The position numbers were made by a program, and so were the translations under genes. DNA of 64,000 bases. Source: Enterococcus avium ATCC 14025. Lineage in GTDB: Bacteria; Bacillota; Bacilli; Lactobacillales; Enterococcaceae. Positions 7,872 to 15,554 of this stretch are shown here, in pieces. The notes under the pieces are model-generated. The model did no database searches and was not told where the DNA came from. It saw only the letters and a list, made by a program, of their open reading frames with translations. Every line of letters starts with the position of its first letter. Position 1 is the first letter of the stretch. Location: positions 62,001 to 126,000 of the forward strand of contig NZ_KE136368.1 of NCBI RefSeq assembly GCF_000406965.1, written 5' to 3'.

Positions 7872-9617
7872 ATGTTTATGAAAAAAAAGGTTTTACTAGT
7901 CTTGTCCCTTACTTTATCATCTCTGGTGTTCCCTGCTATGATAAAAGCAACCGAAGTCGAGTCGCCTTCTCATCTAAACGAAGTGGTGGGGAAAAATAAG
8001 CTTGCAGATGACGAACCAATTAATTCTTGGATGCCTGACGTTAATTTACAAAATGTTCTTGTCTCTATTCTTGGGTTAACAGGTCCTGACCAGATAACCA
8101 AAAGTTTATTGTCTTCTAGTGATATACATATAGATGTTACTCCAGAAGATACCTCATTTTTAACGGTGTCAAATCTTACTGGATTGGAATACGCTAACGA
8201 AATAACTATACAAAGTAGTGGAGAAAATATTTTTTCTTCTGTAAATTTTCTGAACTATCCCGAAGTAATGAAAAAGACGTCGTTGTCCTTTGATGGAAAT
8301 CTGACCACTATTTTTCCGACCGGAATTGATTTTGATCTATTGAAACACTTTGCGAATGTCGGGTTTGATCCTCATAACGTCTATCAACCAAATGTGGTTA
8401 TCAATTTGAACGAGGATAATTATTCTGAGTTCTCTATTAGTTATGAGCAAGCTGCTTTGTATAACATTAACCCTGAAATGCTAACAAATGTTGGGGGCAT
8501 AGCTATTTATGATTCAGGTTTAGAACTTTATTACACCGCTTCATTAGAACCTGGAGGGATCAAGTTCACCTTAAATCCGTCTTCTGATCTTGACTACTCT
8601 GAACTTGAAGGGAAAAGTTTCTCTAACTCTTCAGAATCTACGGTTTTTCCAGACGGTCCTTATTCACAAATAGGTATTACTAGCTCGTCTGATTCCAACA
8701 TATCTGGCTACATCAATCTGTGCGTAACTCTAAATTATGCTAATAAAAAGCAACTAGCCGAAGATGTAATCGTACAGTATGTGGACCAGTTTAACAATGA
8801 AATTCATCCAACACAAACAATCAGTGGTTATATTGGAGACGCTTACGACGCATCTACCGATCAATACAAATTAACAATTGACGGATATTCGTTGGATCAA
8901 GAGCAGCTGCCTTCTAATGCTTTGGGAACGTTGGGAGAACAACAACAAATTGTCAGATATATTTATAAAAAAATAGAAGCACCTAGTCAAGAAACGTCAA
9001 AGGTCTTTACACAATTTATTGACGAATCAGGCAAAGAGCTGGCACCTAAGAAGGAACAGACTGGTTTAGTTGGTGAAACCTATTCTACAGAAGCAATCGC
9101 TATAGATGGATACACATTAGATCAAGAAAAACTGCCAGGAAATGCAAAAGGATCGTACACCAATGAGGACATCACTGTCACCTATGTGTACAAGAAGGTG
9201 GAAGCGCCTAGTCAGGAAACGTCAAAGGTTATTACACAATTTATTGATGAATCAGGCAAAGAGATCGCACCTAAAAAGGAACAGACTGGTCTGGTAGGTG
9301 AAACCTATTCTACAGAAGCAATCGCTATAGATGGATACACATTAGATCAAGAAAAACTGCCAGATAACGCAAAAGGATCGTACACCAATGAAGATATCAC
9401 CGTTACCTATGTCTATAAGAAAGCAAATTCAATATCAACAGATTCAATCGCATCAGGTAAGAGCAAAGGGATTGTTGCTACTTCAAATAAATTGGTGGAT
9501 CACAAACTGCTTCTTAAGACGGGGGAGCAGAAGTCTAAGACACTGTTAATTTTAGGAACAGGGTTAATCCTAGTTGCAATAGGTCTGTTTTTCTGGAGAA
9601 GAAGTAGAAAAAAATAA
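7872..9617 (+). CDS. MucBP-repeat surface protein with an altered sorting motif (LLKTG)
   Basis: Predicted secreted, wall-associated adhesin-like protein of 581 residues. It has a signal peptide (KKKVLLVLSLTLSSLVFPA), an N-terminal region resembling the start of internalin-type proteins (SWMPDVNLQNVL), and three MucBP-like units, the last two nearly identical and 75 residues each. The C-terminus has the usual sortase tail: a hydrophobic helix and RRSRKK. The expected LPKTG reads LLKTG (CTT where CCT would give Pro). Of three close ATGs (7866, 7872, 7878), 7872 fits the AGAAGGA RBS best. MucBP domains bind mucin in known proteins; that role here is inferred. Confidence 0.85.
   Translation: MFMKKKVLLVLSLTLSSLVFPAMIKATEVESPSHLNEVVGKNKLADDEPINSWMPDVNLQNVLVSILGLTGPDQITKSLLSSSDIHIDVTPEDTSFLTVSNLTGLEYANEITIQSSGENIFSSVNFLNYPEVMKKTSLSFDGNLTTIFPTGIDFDLLKHFANVGFDPHNVYQPNVVINLNEDNYSEFSISYEQAALYNINPEMLTNVGGIAIYDSGLELYYTASLEPGGIKFTLNPSSDLDYSELEGKSFSNSSESTVFPDGPYSQIGITSSSDSNISGYINLCVTLNYANKKQLAEDVIVQYVDQFNNEIHPTQTISGYIGDAYDASTDQYKLTIDGYSLDQEQLPSNALGTLGEQQQIVRYIYKKIEAPSQETSKVFTQFIDESGKELAPKKEQTGLVGETYSTEAIAIDGYTLDQEKLPGNAKGSYTNEDITVTYVYKKVEAPSQETSKVITQFIDESGKEIAPKKEQTGLVGETYSTEAIAIDGYTLDQEKLPDNAKGSYTNEDITVTYVYKKANSISTDSIASGKSKGIVATSNKLVDHKLLLKTGEQKSKTLLILGTGLILVAIGLFFWRRSRKK
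8976..9425 (+). repeat. Two tandem 225-bp MucBP-coding repeats
   Basis: Units at 8976-9200 and 9201-9425 encode nearly identical 75-residue blocks beginning EAPSQETSKV and ending TYVYKK. A more diverged copy lies upstream. Such repeats expand and contract by recombination. Confidence 0.88.
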
Positions 9618-9757
9618 AATAATGTGATCGAAAATAAATCCGAATTGAAGGATCTGATTCAGAAAAAATTCCATCTTAGTTATGATGGAACCATTCCACA
9701 TTATCGTTGAATTCATTGGAACTAAAAAATATAATGTAAATGAGGAGTGCTAAAAAT

Positions 9758-10300
9758 ATGATAGATATGACTTTTGAAGAGCTTTTAAATGAAAACTGTT
9801 TTTCTGAAGATGCAGAAAAAAGAAAACAAGCTGCCGATTTATTGGAACAGCGGTATTGCTGTGAGATTCGATGTGCCGATATGGATAAAAGTGTGCTTTT
9901 CGCACATCATGCACGTGGCTGCACGATTGTTGCTGCAAAAATATGTGCAAATGTAGTGATTTTTCAGAATGTTACTATTGGCTCAAATCAGCGGTTTAAT
10001 AAGATTCTTAATGAGTGGGAGAATATCGGAACCCCCATTCTATCAGAGAATGTTATCGTTGCCGATGGGGCTAAGCTTTTAGGTCCTATAATAATTGGTG
10101 AAAACACTGTAATTGGAGCCGGTGCCATCATTACAAAGGACATTCCGGCAAATAGCGTTGCCTATGGAGTGAATCAATACAAACCTAAAAATCCGGATTA
10201 TGATCTTGTGATTAATTCAAATAATATATCTGGTGAAGAAATTATGCGAATTGATGCGGAGCGAGTGACTGCTTTTGATAAAGCCCATAAAGCCAGATGA
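9758..10300 (+). CDS. Hexapeptide-repeat acyltransferase, serine acetyltransferase-like
   Basis: Left-handed beta-helix acyltransferase resembling CysE-type serine O-acetyltransferases: HHARGCTIVAAKICANVVIFQNVTIG followed by hexads such as IIIGENTVIGAGAIITKDI. The His pair near residue 52 matches the catalytic region. I chose ATG 9758 because the ATG at 9740 forms part of the RBS (ATGAGGAG). It is about 180 residues, shorter than full CysE at the N-terminus. It stands alone with a terminator after it, so the acceptor could be serine or a sugar. Confidence 0.72.
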   Translation: MIDMTFEELLNENCFSEDAEKRKQAADLLEQRYCCEIRCADMDKSVLFAHHARGCTIVAAKICANVVIFQNVTIGSNQRFNKILNEWENIGTPILSENVIVADGAKLLGPIIIGENTVIGAGAIITKDIPANSVAYGVNQYKPKNPDYDLVINSNNISGEEIMRIDAERVTAFDKAHKAR

Positions 10301-10361
10301 TAGTAACTCTATGAAATATATTTAGGAGTTCACAAAAAATTATTCAGAGATTCATGACATG

Positions 10362-10400
10362 TTCCCCCTATAATAGTATAGGGGGAGTTTATTTTTCTTC
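10362..10400 (+). terminator. Terminator after the acyltransferase gene
   Basis: CCCCCTATA (10364-10372) and TATAGGGGG (10377-10385) form a GC-rich 9-bp stem with a 4-base loop, followed by a T-rich stretch. Confidence 0.85.
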
Positions 10401-10407
10401 TAGAAAA

Positions 10408-10527
10408 ATGAAGCTCAGCCTAGAAGAACGGCTAGCTTTTGTAGAAAGAGCGATACAAAAGGCAGTGAATGATTACCTGCGTGGAGAAGTCAGGCAACTA
10501 CAAGATTATCCTACTATTGACTATTAA
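10408..10527 (+). CDS. Possible 39-residue protein or gene fragment
   Basis: An ATG opens a 40-codon frame beginning MKLSLEERLAFVERAIQKAV, an amphipathic helix-like composition, ending YPTIDY. There is no clear RBS and the frame sits just after a terminator, so it may be the remnant of a longer gene. Unrecognised. Confidence 0.28.
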   Translation: MKLSLEERLAFVERAIQKAVNDYLRGEVRQLQDYPTIDY

Positions 10528-10601
10528 CGTGCTCTTCGTTAGCATTATTATTGTTCGAAATCAGTCAAAGGAAGAAATAACAATAGTAGGAGTAGCTAAA
10601 A

Positions 10602-11147
10602 ATGGATAAAATTTTTGAACTAAAAATCACCTGGCGAGATGCTGCCCTGCTAATTTGTGCGGGCGCGATGATCCTACTGCTAGTACTCGGAATTTCTTTT
10701 TGGTTTTTATTCCCTTATTTTAATAATCCTAACGGGCTAAATATATTATTTAGTTTAACCTTGCTCGGGATAGCTCTAATGACAGGAGTTATTTTCTTTT
10801 TTGGGTTTCTTATTTATTTCGCTTCTTTGCTGATCTATTCAGGTATCAAGGATTCTATTTTTGTATTGAAATATGGCGGCATACTTTACCGTCTGGATCA
10901 AAAAGGAATTACTTATCAAGAAGGCTGGCTGTTAAAGACCAAAGTATGGTCAGAAATTTCGGATGTCGGATTGTTTAAGCAAGAATCGAAGAAATCTAGT
11001 ATTGTATACAATTACCAAATAAAGTTTTCTGATGACTTGCCTCATACATTTGATTTGAGAGGAAAGTATCCTACTAAAGATTTTAATCAAAAGGTAGAAG
11101 AATTTTGGCTGAACTATATTTACGAAGAACCCAGCCTCAAACGATGA
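10602..11147 (+). CDS. Two-helix membrane protein with a PH-like cytoplasmic domain
   Basis: Unrecognised protein of 181 residues. Two long hydrophobic segments (about residues 17-38 and 48-78) are followed by a soluble region (LDQKGITYQEGWLLKTKVWSEISDVGLFKQ) with the pattern of small bacterial PH-like membrane proteins. RBS AGTAGGAG lies upstream of the ATG. It stands alone between two accessory regions. Function unknown. Confidence 0.65.
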   Translation: MDKIFELKITWRDAALLICAGAMILLLVLGISFWFLFPYFNNPNGLNILFSLTLLGIALMTGVIFFFGFLIYFASLLIYSGIKDSIFVLKYGGILYRLDQKGITYQEGWLLKTKVWSEISDVGLFKQESKKSSIVYNYQIKFSDDLPHTFDLRGKYPTKDFNQKVEEFWLNYIYEEPSLKR

Positions 11148-11281
11148 TCTGTTGTTATTAAGAAAGTGCTTAGCAAGGAAGAAGGTTGAATCTTAAAATC
11201 CTTCTCTTGCGGATTTATTACTTGGATGGAAAGAGCATATAGTTAGAAAGAGACCTTCGTGAAACTGAGGGAGGAGTTAAT

Positions 11282-11624
11282 ATGAAAGAGTTTGATGAAA
11301 CAGAAACCTTTGAATCTTGCTCAATTTCTAATATTCAAAAGATCGTGAACGGTAAATGGGAATATGGTCATTCTATACTTTCTAAGTAAAGAGACATTGC
11401 GCTTTGGTGAATTAAGCAGGAAATTGCCAAAGGTGACACAAGCGAATTTAACAAAAAATCTAAAGCTGTTAGAAAGTCATGAGATGATTCGTCGGAAAGT
11501 CTATCCGCAGGTGCCTCCTAAAGTGGAGTATTCGCTAACACCAATGGGTGAGAAATTCTTGCCTGTCATTTAGGAACTGGAAAAATTTGCGAAAGAATAC
11601 GATCAAACAAAACTAGAGCATTAG
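11282..11624 (+). pseudogene. HxlR-family regulator, frameshifted and with a nonsense codon
   Basis: A winged-helix HxlR-type regulator is split over two frames. The first frame from 11282 (RBS GGGAGGAG) encodes FESCSISNIQKIVNGKW, including the family Cys, then runs out of frame near 11355-11362. The second frame resumes MVILYFLSKETLRFGELSRK and the wing region, meets TAG at 11571-11573, and the normal tail (ELEKFAKEYDQ) continues in frame to 11624. Two independent lesions make it a pseudogene. It lies next to a broken oxidoreductase, the usual target-type neighbour of HxlR proteins. Confidence 0.85.
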
Positions 11625-11640
11625 TGCTTTAGTTTTTTTA
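11606..11640 (+). terminator. Terminator after the HxlR remnant
   Basis: AAACTA plus AGCA pair with TGCT plus TAGTTT around a short loop, followed by seven Ts. Confidence 0.65.
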
Positions 11641-11768
11641 TTTTCAAATCTACCATTGATTTCATTCATTTCTATCTTACAGGGTAGTATTTCTAAAAAA
11701 TAACGTACTATTCAGATAGATGAGAAAAGACTATGCTAATCATCAGAAAGATTGAGGGGAGTACGCTT

Positions 11769-12250
11769 ATGAAAAAAATGATATTAAAAGAATATGGCTC
11801 AGTAGATATTATGAAAATGGCAGATGTAGAAATTCCTAGCCCTTCTGCGCAGCAACTAGTAATTAAAACCGCGGTAATCGGTGTGAATGATCCTGATATT
11901 GTCATTCGTCAAGCTGGACCTGCACCAACTATGCCTAAAGATACATTTCCTCCGCTTCCTCACTCATTGGATGAAGATTTTTCTGGTGTAGTGACTGCGA
12001 TTGGAGAAGCGGTAACGCGTTTTAAAGTAGTCGATCATGTCGTTGTTTTTTCTAATATGAATACATATATGGTATATATCTTGGATGCGCAACTGCTGGA
12101 GCATATGTTTACGCTACAGGAACGACCGCGCAGAGCGACTATATAAAATCGTTAGGTGCAGATGAAACCATCGTTTATCAAACACAGGATGTTATACATC
12201 TCGTATCGGATATGGATCTAAAAAACGATCAATTGACTGCTTATTCTTGA
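11769..12250 (+). pseudogene. Zinc-type quinone oxidoreductase (MDR), internally deleted
   Basis: The N-terminus is a normal medium-chain NADPH:quinone oxidoreductase (MKKMILKEYGSVDIMKM..., DFSGVVTAIGEAV) with RBS GAGGGGAG. After VVFSNMNTYM the sequence jumps, in another frame, to the Rossmann region (ATAGAYVYATGTTAQSDYIKSLGADE), then ends after DMDLKNDQLTAYS. The middle of the protein and the C-terminal third are missing. The intact part of the frame ends at 12146. It was probably regulated by the neighbouring HxlR protein before both decayed. Confidence 0.85.
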
Positions 12251-12281
12251 AGCATATTGACAATCTTATTTTAGATATGCT

Positions 12282-12323
12282 ACATTTATACGAATAAAGA
12301 CGAAGGAATATTCGTATAAATGT
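12282..12323. repeat. Perfect 15-bp inverted repeat
   Basis: Arms ACATTTATACGAATA (12282-12296) and TATTCGTATAAATGT (12309-12323) are exact complements separated by 12 bases. There is no T run, so it is not an obvious terminator; an operator or the trace of a small mobile element are options. Confidence 0.6.
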
Positions 12324-12542
12324 GTGATACTATCGCTTGTGGAATAGTCTCAAAAGAAAGTAAAACAAGGTTAAAAGATCTTTGTGACAAGAATGTGAAC
12401 TCGATTGGATAACTATTGTTTATCATATTTAAAATAGAATGAAATATGTAGTTTTATTATGAATACAACTACAAATGTATATGCGGTAAATTGAATTTAA
12501 TGATGAGTCAACAAAAAAATTTTAATGTTAAAGGGTGATTGG

Positions 12543-12806
12543 ATGTATGACTTTTTTTCAACTGCACTACCATGGATAGTATTGGCTCTAACTTTAGCAA
12601 TTATCAGTTCAAAATATGTCCTATTTGATGGTCAAGGTACCAAAAATCAAGAAAAAATAGGAAATGAAGAGGTGTACGGTATGTGTCTTGGCTTATGTGT
12701 AGGAATTGTATTGAGCACGACGGTTACAACCATCCCTTTATCCTATGGTGCCAGTTTTGGCATGCTGATAGGAATGATTATTGGTATTGTTTTAAAAAGA
12801 CAATGA
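12543..12806 (+). CDS. Small two-helix membrane protein, unrecognised
   Basis: An 87-residue protein with a first hydrophobic segment (FFSTALPWIVLALTLAIIS) and a glycine-rich C-terminal part with two more (LGLCVGIVLSTTVTTI; GMLIGMIIGIVLK), resembling glycine-zipper packing. The start at 12543 follows AAAGGGTG at good spacing; the earlier ATG at 12525 lies before that RBS. It is a single gene followed by a strong terminator. Function unknown. Confidence 0.62.
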   Translation: MYDFFSTALPWIVLALTLAIISSKYVLFDGQGTKNQEKIGNEEVYGMCLGLCVGIVLSTTVTTIPLSYGASFGMLIGMIIGIVLKRQ

Positions 12807-12859
12807 AGAAAATGAACTGAAAAAGCGAGTAAGTGTTGAGAGATTTAGAAGTTGATCGA

Positions 12860-12910
12860 ATCATAAGGATGTGTACGGGGAATTCTTGTACACATCCTTA
12901 TGATTTTTAA
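12860..12910 (+). terminator. Terminator with a perfect 17-bp stem
   Basis: Arms 12860-12876 and 12888-12904 (ATCATAAGGATGTGTAC and its complement) pair perfectly around an 11-base loop and are followed by Ts. Confidence 0.85.
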
Positions 12911-13040
12911 GAACACGCTGCTATTTTCATTTTCCTGGTACTGGTCTATTTGGCTGAACGGAAGGGATAGAGTAATTCGCTCGATTTTCGATTTCTCTCT
13001 CTTTTTCCTGTTAGTTTATTTTCAATCCGCACATCATTCC

Positions 13041-13101
13041 TTTAAAGCAGACATATGTTGAATTCAGGATTTTATCTAGTAGTTTAACATATGCGGTCTG
13101 C
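13041..13101 (-). terminator. Terminator of the holin/DUF2922 operon
   Basis: Read on the minus strand, GCAGACCGCATATGTT pairs with AACATATGTCTGC (2-base bulge) followed by TTTAAA. It lies 20-80 bases after the holin stop. The 12911-13040 stretch before it shows nothing else. Confidence 0.55.
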
Positions 13102-13119
13102 GAAAAAAGAAACGGCCAT

Positions 13120-13533
13120 CTACCGAGCATTGTTTTCCTGATCGTCTTTATCAGGCGTTTCTCCAACGTCTCGTTCGAACACCCTAAGCCATTTCTGCAG
13201 CCAAGTGATCTTCAAGCCAAATTCATGAGCGTTTTCTAAAATCGAACCGATCTCGTAAATGATTAACAGTGCTGTCCAGATTAAGGCTACATTGATTGGC
13301 AGCGTGACCCCTACGGTTGGCGCGATTTTATCTAAGGCAGCGGCGCAAATAATTGTGGAAAAGGTGATGAATTTCGTAAGTAAACCTTGAAGATTAATCG
13401 ATGATACCCAGGTATGGCTTCTCAACGCTTTGACGTATCCGGTGGTAAGGTCGAGTCCAACCATGGTCAAAAAAACGCCCATGATCGGCAAACTTCCGCC
13501 GAATAGATAATTGATTATTGGAATTTGTATCAT
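13120..13533 (-). CDS. Phage-type holin family protein
   Basis: Small membrane protein of the toxin-secretion/phage-lysis holin family (phage_holin_4 type). It has an N-terminal hydrophobic segment (INYLFGGSLPIMGVFLTMVGLDLTTGYVKA, the family motif of Asp, Thr-Gly and Lys-Ala), further helices around ITFSTIICAAALDK and NVALIWTALLIIYEIGSILENA, and a charged tail with DKDDQENN. No endolysin or phage structural gene accompanies it; it closes a five-gene operon of DUF1659/DUF2922 proteins, so a phage-lysis role is unlikely to be the whole story. RBS AGTGAGGA is present. Confidence 0.82.
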   Translation of the reverse strand: MIQIPIINYLFGGSLPIMGVFLTMVGLDLTTGYVKALRSHTWVSSINLQGLLTKFITFSTIICAAALDKIAPTVGVTLPINVALIWTALLIIYEIGSILENAHEFGLKITWLQKWLRVFERDVGETPDKDDQENNAR

Positions 13534-13614
13534 ATAGATTCCTCACTTTCTAAAATAATAATTTTTTCAACGCAGTATTTAATTTTCAATGATCGGATGT
13601 GATGGCGAAAAAAT

Positions 13615-14223
13615 TTATTCCCGCGGTGGATCAGACGGCCCTTCCTTGTTTTTCTTCCTGATCCTGTGAAGCCATTGAAGAACTTTGCTTCGTTCTATCG
13701 TGTCTTGGTTAGATGATTTTTCAGTTAAGGGCAAAGCAGGTTGGTTCTGTTCGTGTTTCTCACGGTAGCTTGGCTGTGGTAGCGACTCTTTTTCTACTTT
13801 GATCGCTGGTTTATCTAAAGTTTCAATCGTAGTTAGTTGTTTAAAATAGCGACCACGTGGTGTTGCTGGGAGCACGGAGGATTTTGAAGTCGCCACTGTC
13901 GTGGGTTTCTCCTGTTTTTCCGCGACCTCAAAGCAACGAACTTCTTCACAGGTTGTTTCCTCAACGGGCTCTCCATCGTAACGAACACCTCTCGTCTCAT
14001 GTTCTGGATCAAATATCAGAGTTTCTTTATAGGTCAAGACCTTGGCAGTGACTACAGAATCAAATAGTTTTACGCCGTTTTGTGTACAAATGTCTAAGTT
14101 CGTCAATAATTCGCAAGCTTCTTTGATCTGTGGCGCCGTTAAGTTGGGATCAAGATCTCTGTATTTCCAATTGTGGGTTCCGCCATCGCTTTTTCCAAAG
14201 GTGGCAATTAAATCCTTGGTCAT
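13615..14223 (-). CDS. DUF2922 protein with a long disordered tail
   Basis: The N-terminal 70 residues (LIATFGKSDGGTHNWKYRDLDPNLT...) match the DUF2922 fold of the small protein at 14727-14939. About 130 residues follow that are charged, Pro- and Ser-rich and of low order, ending in a basic stretch HRIRKKNKEG and then PSDPPRE. Such an extension is longer than usual for this domain. It lies between the 128-residue unknown and the holin in one operon, with RBS AAAGGAAC. Function unknown; the tail suggests binding to a charged surface or partner. Confidence 0.75.
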   Translation of the reverse strand: MTKDLIATFGKSDGGTHNWKYRDLDPNLTAPQIKEACELLTNLDICTQNGVKLFDSVVTAKVLTYKETLIFDPEHETRGVRYDGEPVEETTCEEVRCFEVAEKQEKPTTVATSKSSVLPATPRGRYFKQLTTIETLDKPAIKVEKESLPQPSYREKHEQNQPALPLTEKSSNQDTIERSKVLQWLHRIRKKNKEGPSDPPRE

Positions 14224-14271
14224 TGTTCTGTTCCTTTCTTTTTCGTGTTTAATCTGCGTAGGTTGTTTTTA

Positions 14272-14658
14272 TCAAGGTTCGCCGGTTTCTTTTGGTCGGA
14301 CAAATGACACAAGGGAGCGAGCAACAGAGACAACCTTCTCACCGAATTTCTTTACTGGAAAGACTCTTAATTTTAAAGTCCGCCATTCCGGTGCCATAAA
14401 GTAGTCTTCAAAATAATAAAAAAGACGTTTCATGGTACGTGTGGCTTTAGTGTGCATAAAAACTTCGCGGACAAGATCCTTTAGAAAGTGATCAAACTCC
14501 GCCGCTCCTAATTGGCAGCGAACTTTTAAGGCTAAAATATATTTAATCGTGACACTGCTGTTTTGTGTTTCATGGTAGAAATTGGTGATTCGTTGTTCGA
14601 GTGTTTTGGCTTTTAAGTTGAATAACTGCCGAAACGACAGTGTTTGTATAACATTCAT
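14272..14658 (-). CDS. Uncharacterised 128-residue protein; paralogous domain starts the fusion at 29353
   Basis: Unrecognised basic, mostly alpha-helical protein (FRQLFNLKAKTLEQRITNFY; DLVREVFMHTKATRTMKRLF). Its first roughly 100 residues align by eye with the N-terminal domain of the protein at 29353-30444 (shared RQLF, DLVRE, the helix before it, and the C-terminal YF/W...L.R.F pattern). There that domain is fused to a DUF2922 domain, while here DUF2922 is a separate neighbour on each side. No catalytic motif seen. RBS AAAGGATGAG. Confidence 0.72.
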   Translation of the reverse strand: MNVIQTLSFRQLFNLKAKTLEQRITNFYHETQNSSVTIKYILALKVRCQLGAAEFDHFLKDLVREVFMHTKATRTMKRLFYYFEDYFMAPEWRTLKLRVFPVKKFGEKVVSVARSLVSFVRPKETGEP

Positions 14659-14726
14659 TGATGCTCATCCTTTCATTAATAGTAGAGGATGGCGGTGATA
14701 GCACCGCTACTCCTCAAAAGATTTAC

Positions 14727-14939
14727 TTAAAAAATAATTGTTTCAATCGTTTCGACGTACTTCGCGGTTTCGACAGTGTTGAAGAGGTCTGCGCCATCTT
14801 TATGGCAAAGTTTGACGTCGGTCATGCGTTGCAGTAATCCTTTGATCTCTGTGTCGGTCTTTTGAGTATCGGGATCATTGAAGCTCCAGGTATGATTTTT
14901 TCCTAAGCTGTTTTTAAAGGTTGCGACGAGTTTTAGCAT
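14727..14939 (-). CDS. DUF2922 small protein
   Basis: A 70-residue DUF2922-family protein starting MLKLVATFKNSLGKNHTWSF and ending TIETIIF, typical full length. The family is commonly found beside DUF1659, as here with 22 bases between them. Role unknown; in Bacillus related pairs lie near yvrJ-type genes (recollection, not verified). RBS AAAGGAAG. Confidence 0.88.
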   Translation of the reverse strand: MLKLVATFKNSLGKNHTWSFNDPDTQKTDTEIKGLLQRMTDVKLCHKDGADLFNTVETAKYVETIETIIF

Positions 14940-14961
14940 TTTTTCTCTTCCTTTCTATGAT

Positions 14962-15165
14962 TTATTTGGTATAACGTGATTGACTGGTTAGGATCACGCC
15001 GTCTAATTCACTGCCTTCGACTGACAAGGCTTTCATAATTTCTCCCAGTTCAAGGACTTTCTCTTCGCTAGGCTCATCCATTACATTTGTAAAGGTGATC
15101 TTCTTAGTTTTTTCTCCGCCTGCATCGATTTCTACTTGTAGTTTATTGCCGATCGTTTGAATCAT
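14962..15165 (-). CDS. DUF1659 small protein, first gene of the operon
   Basis: A 67-residue DUF1659-family protein (LQVEIDAGGEKTKKITFTNV...SVEGSELDGVILTSQSRY), typical length, with a strong RBS TAGGAGGAAAC. It heads the operon DUF1659, DUF2922, unknown, DUF2922-tail, holin. No standard sigma-A promoter is evident upstream on this strand, but a cluster of GGTCAA repeats lies 70-180 bases before it. Confidence 0.88.
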   Translation of the reverse strand: MIQTIGNKLQVEIDAGGEKTKKITFTNVMDEPSEEKVLELGEIMKALSVEGSELDGVILTSQSRYTK

Positions 15166-15236
15166 GGTTGTTTCCTCCTAAATTTTTTTGGTTCCGGCCG
15201 GTGACTAAAAGATAAACGATTTCTAAAAAAAGTGCG

Positions 15237-15344
15237 AATCGCAAATTGACCAAAAGGGGGTCAATTTGACCTGTTTTTGGGTAAAAAGTGCTGTTTTTGA
15301 TGAAAAAGCGGTCAAATTGGAGGTATAATGGTCAATTTGCGATT
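15237..15344. promoter_or_regulatory. GGTCAA repeat cluster between the operon and a divergent promoter
   Basis: Four related sites in 108 bases: AATCGCAAATTGACC (15237-15251), the palindrome GGTCAATTTGACC (15259-15271), GGTCAAATT (15310-15318), and GGTCAATTTGCGATT (15330-15344), the last an exact inverted copy of the first. The layout suits a repressor or activator binding as dimers or looping between distant sites. Confidence 0.6.
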
Positions 15345-15373
15345 TTACAAATGGAATAGAAATGTAGTATAAT
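15344..15373 (+). promoter_or_regulatory. Promoter pointing away from the DUF operon
   Basis: TTTACA (15344-15349), 18-base spacer, TATAAT (15368-15373). It abuts the GGTCAA repeats and faces a stretch without an ORF. Confidence 0.55.
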
Positions 15374-15379
15374 AAAAAG

Positions 15380-15541
15380 TTTTTATAAAACGGTTACAAT
15401 CATAGCTGTAGCTGAGTTTCCCCCTTAAGAAAAGTTGTAATCATCGGTATATTAAGTCAGCTGGTCTAATAGGAATTTCAAATATTGTTCACCAAAAAAC
15501 TCTGCGAATGAATCAGGACATGATTTTCGCAGAGTTTTTTA
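15380..15541 (+). ncRNA. Candidate non-coding transcript of about 160 nt
   Basis: Between the promoter at 15344-15373 and a strong terminator at 15495-15541 there is no ATG and no RBS-led frame. The segment contains related blocks GTTACAATCAT and GTTGTAATCAT. A short regulatory RNA is one reading; the terminator may instead simply serve the convergent LysR gene. Confidence 0.35.
15495..15541. terminator. Bidirectional terminator
   Basis: AAAAACTCTGCGAA (15496-15509) and TTCGCAGAGTTTTT (15527-15540) pair perfectly; A and T tails suit both strands. It lies just after the LysR stop on the minus strand. Confidence 0.85.
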
Positions 15542-15554
15542 GTTGAATGCGTAC

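Noticed and set aside
13120-15165. Prophage remnant
   Set aside because: Only a holin-like gene is present; there is no integrase, capsid, tail or lysin gene and DUF1659/DUF2922 genes are not typical phage genes.
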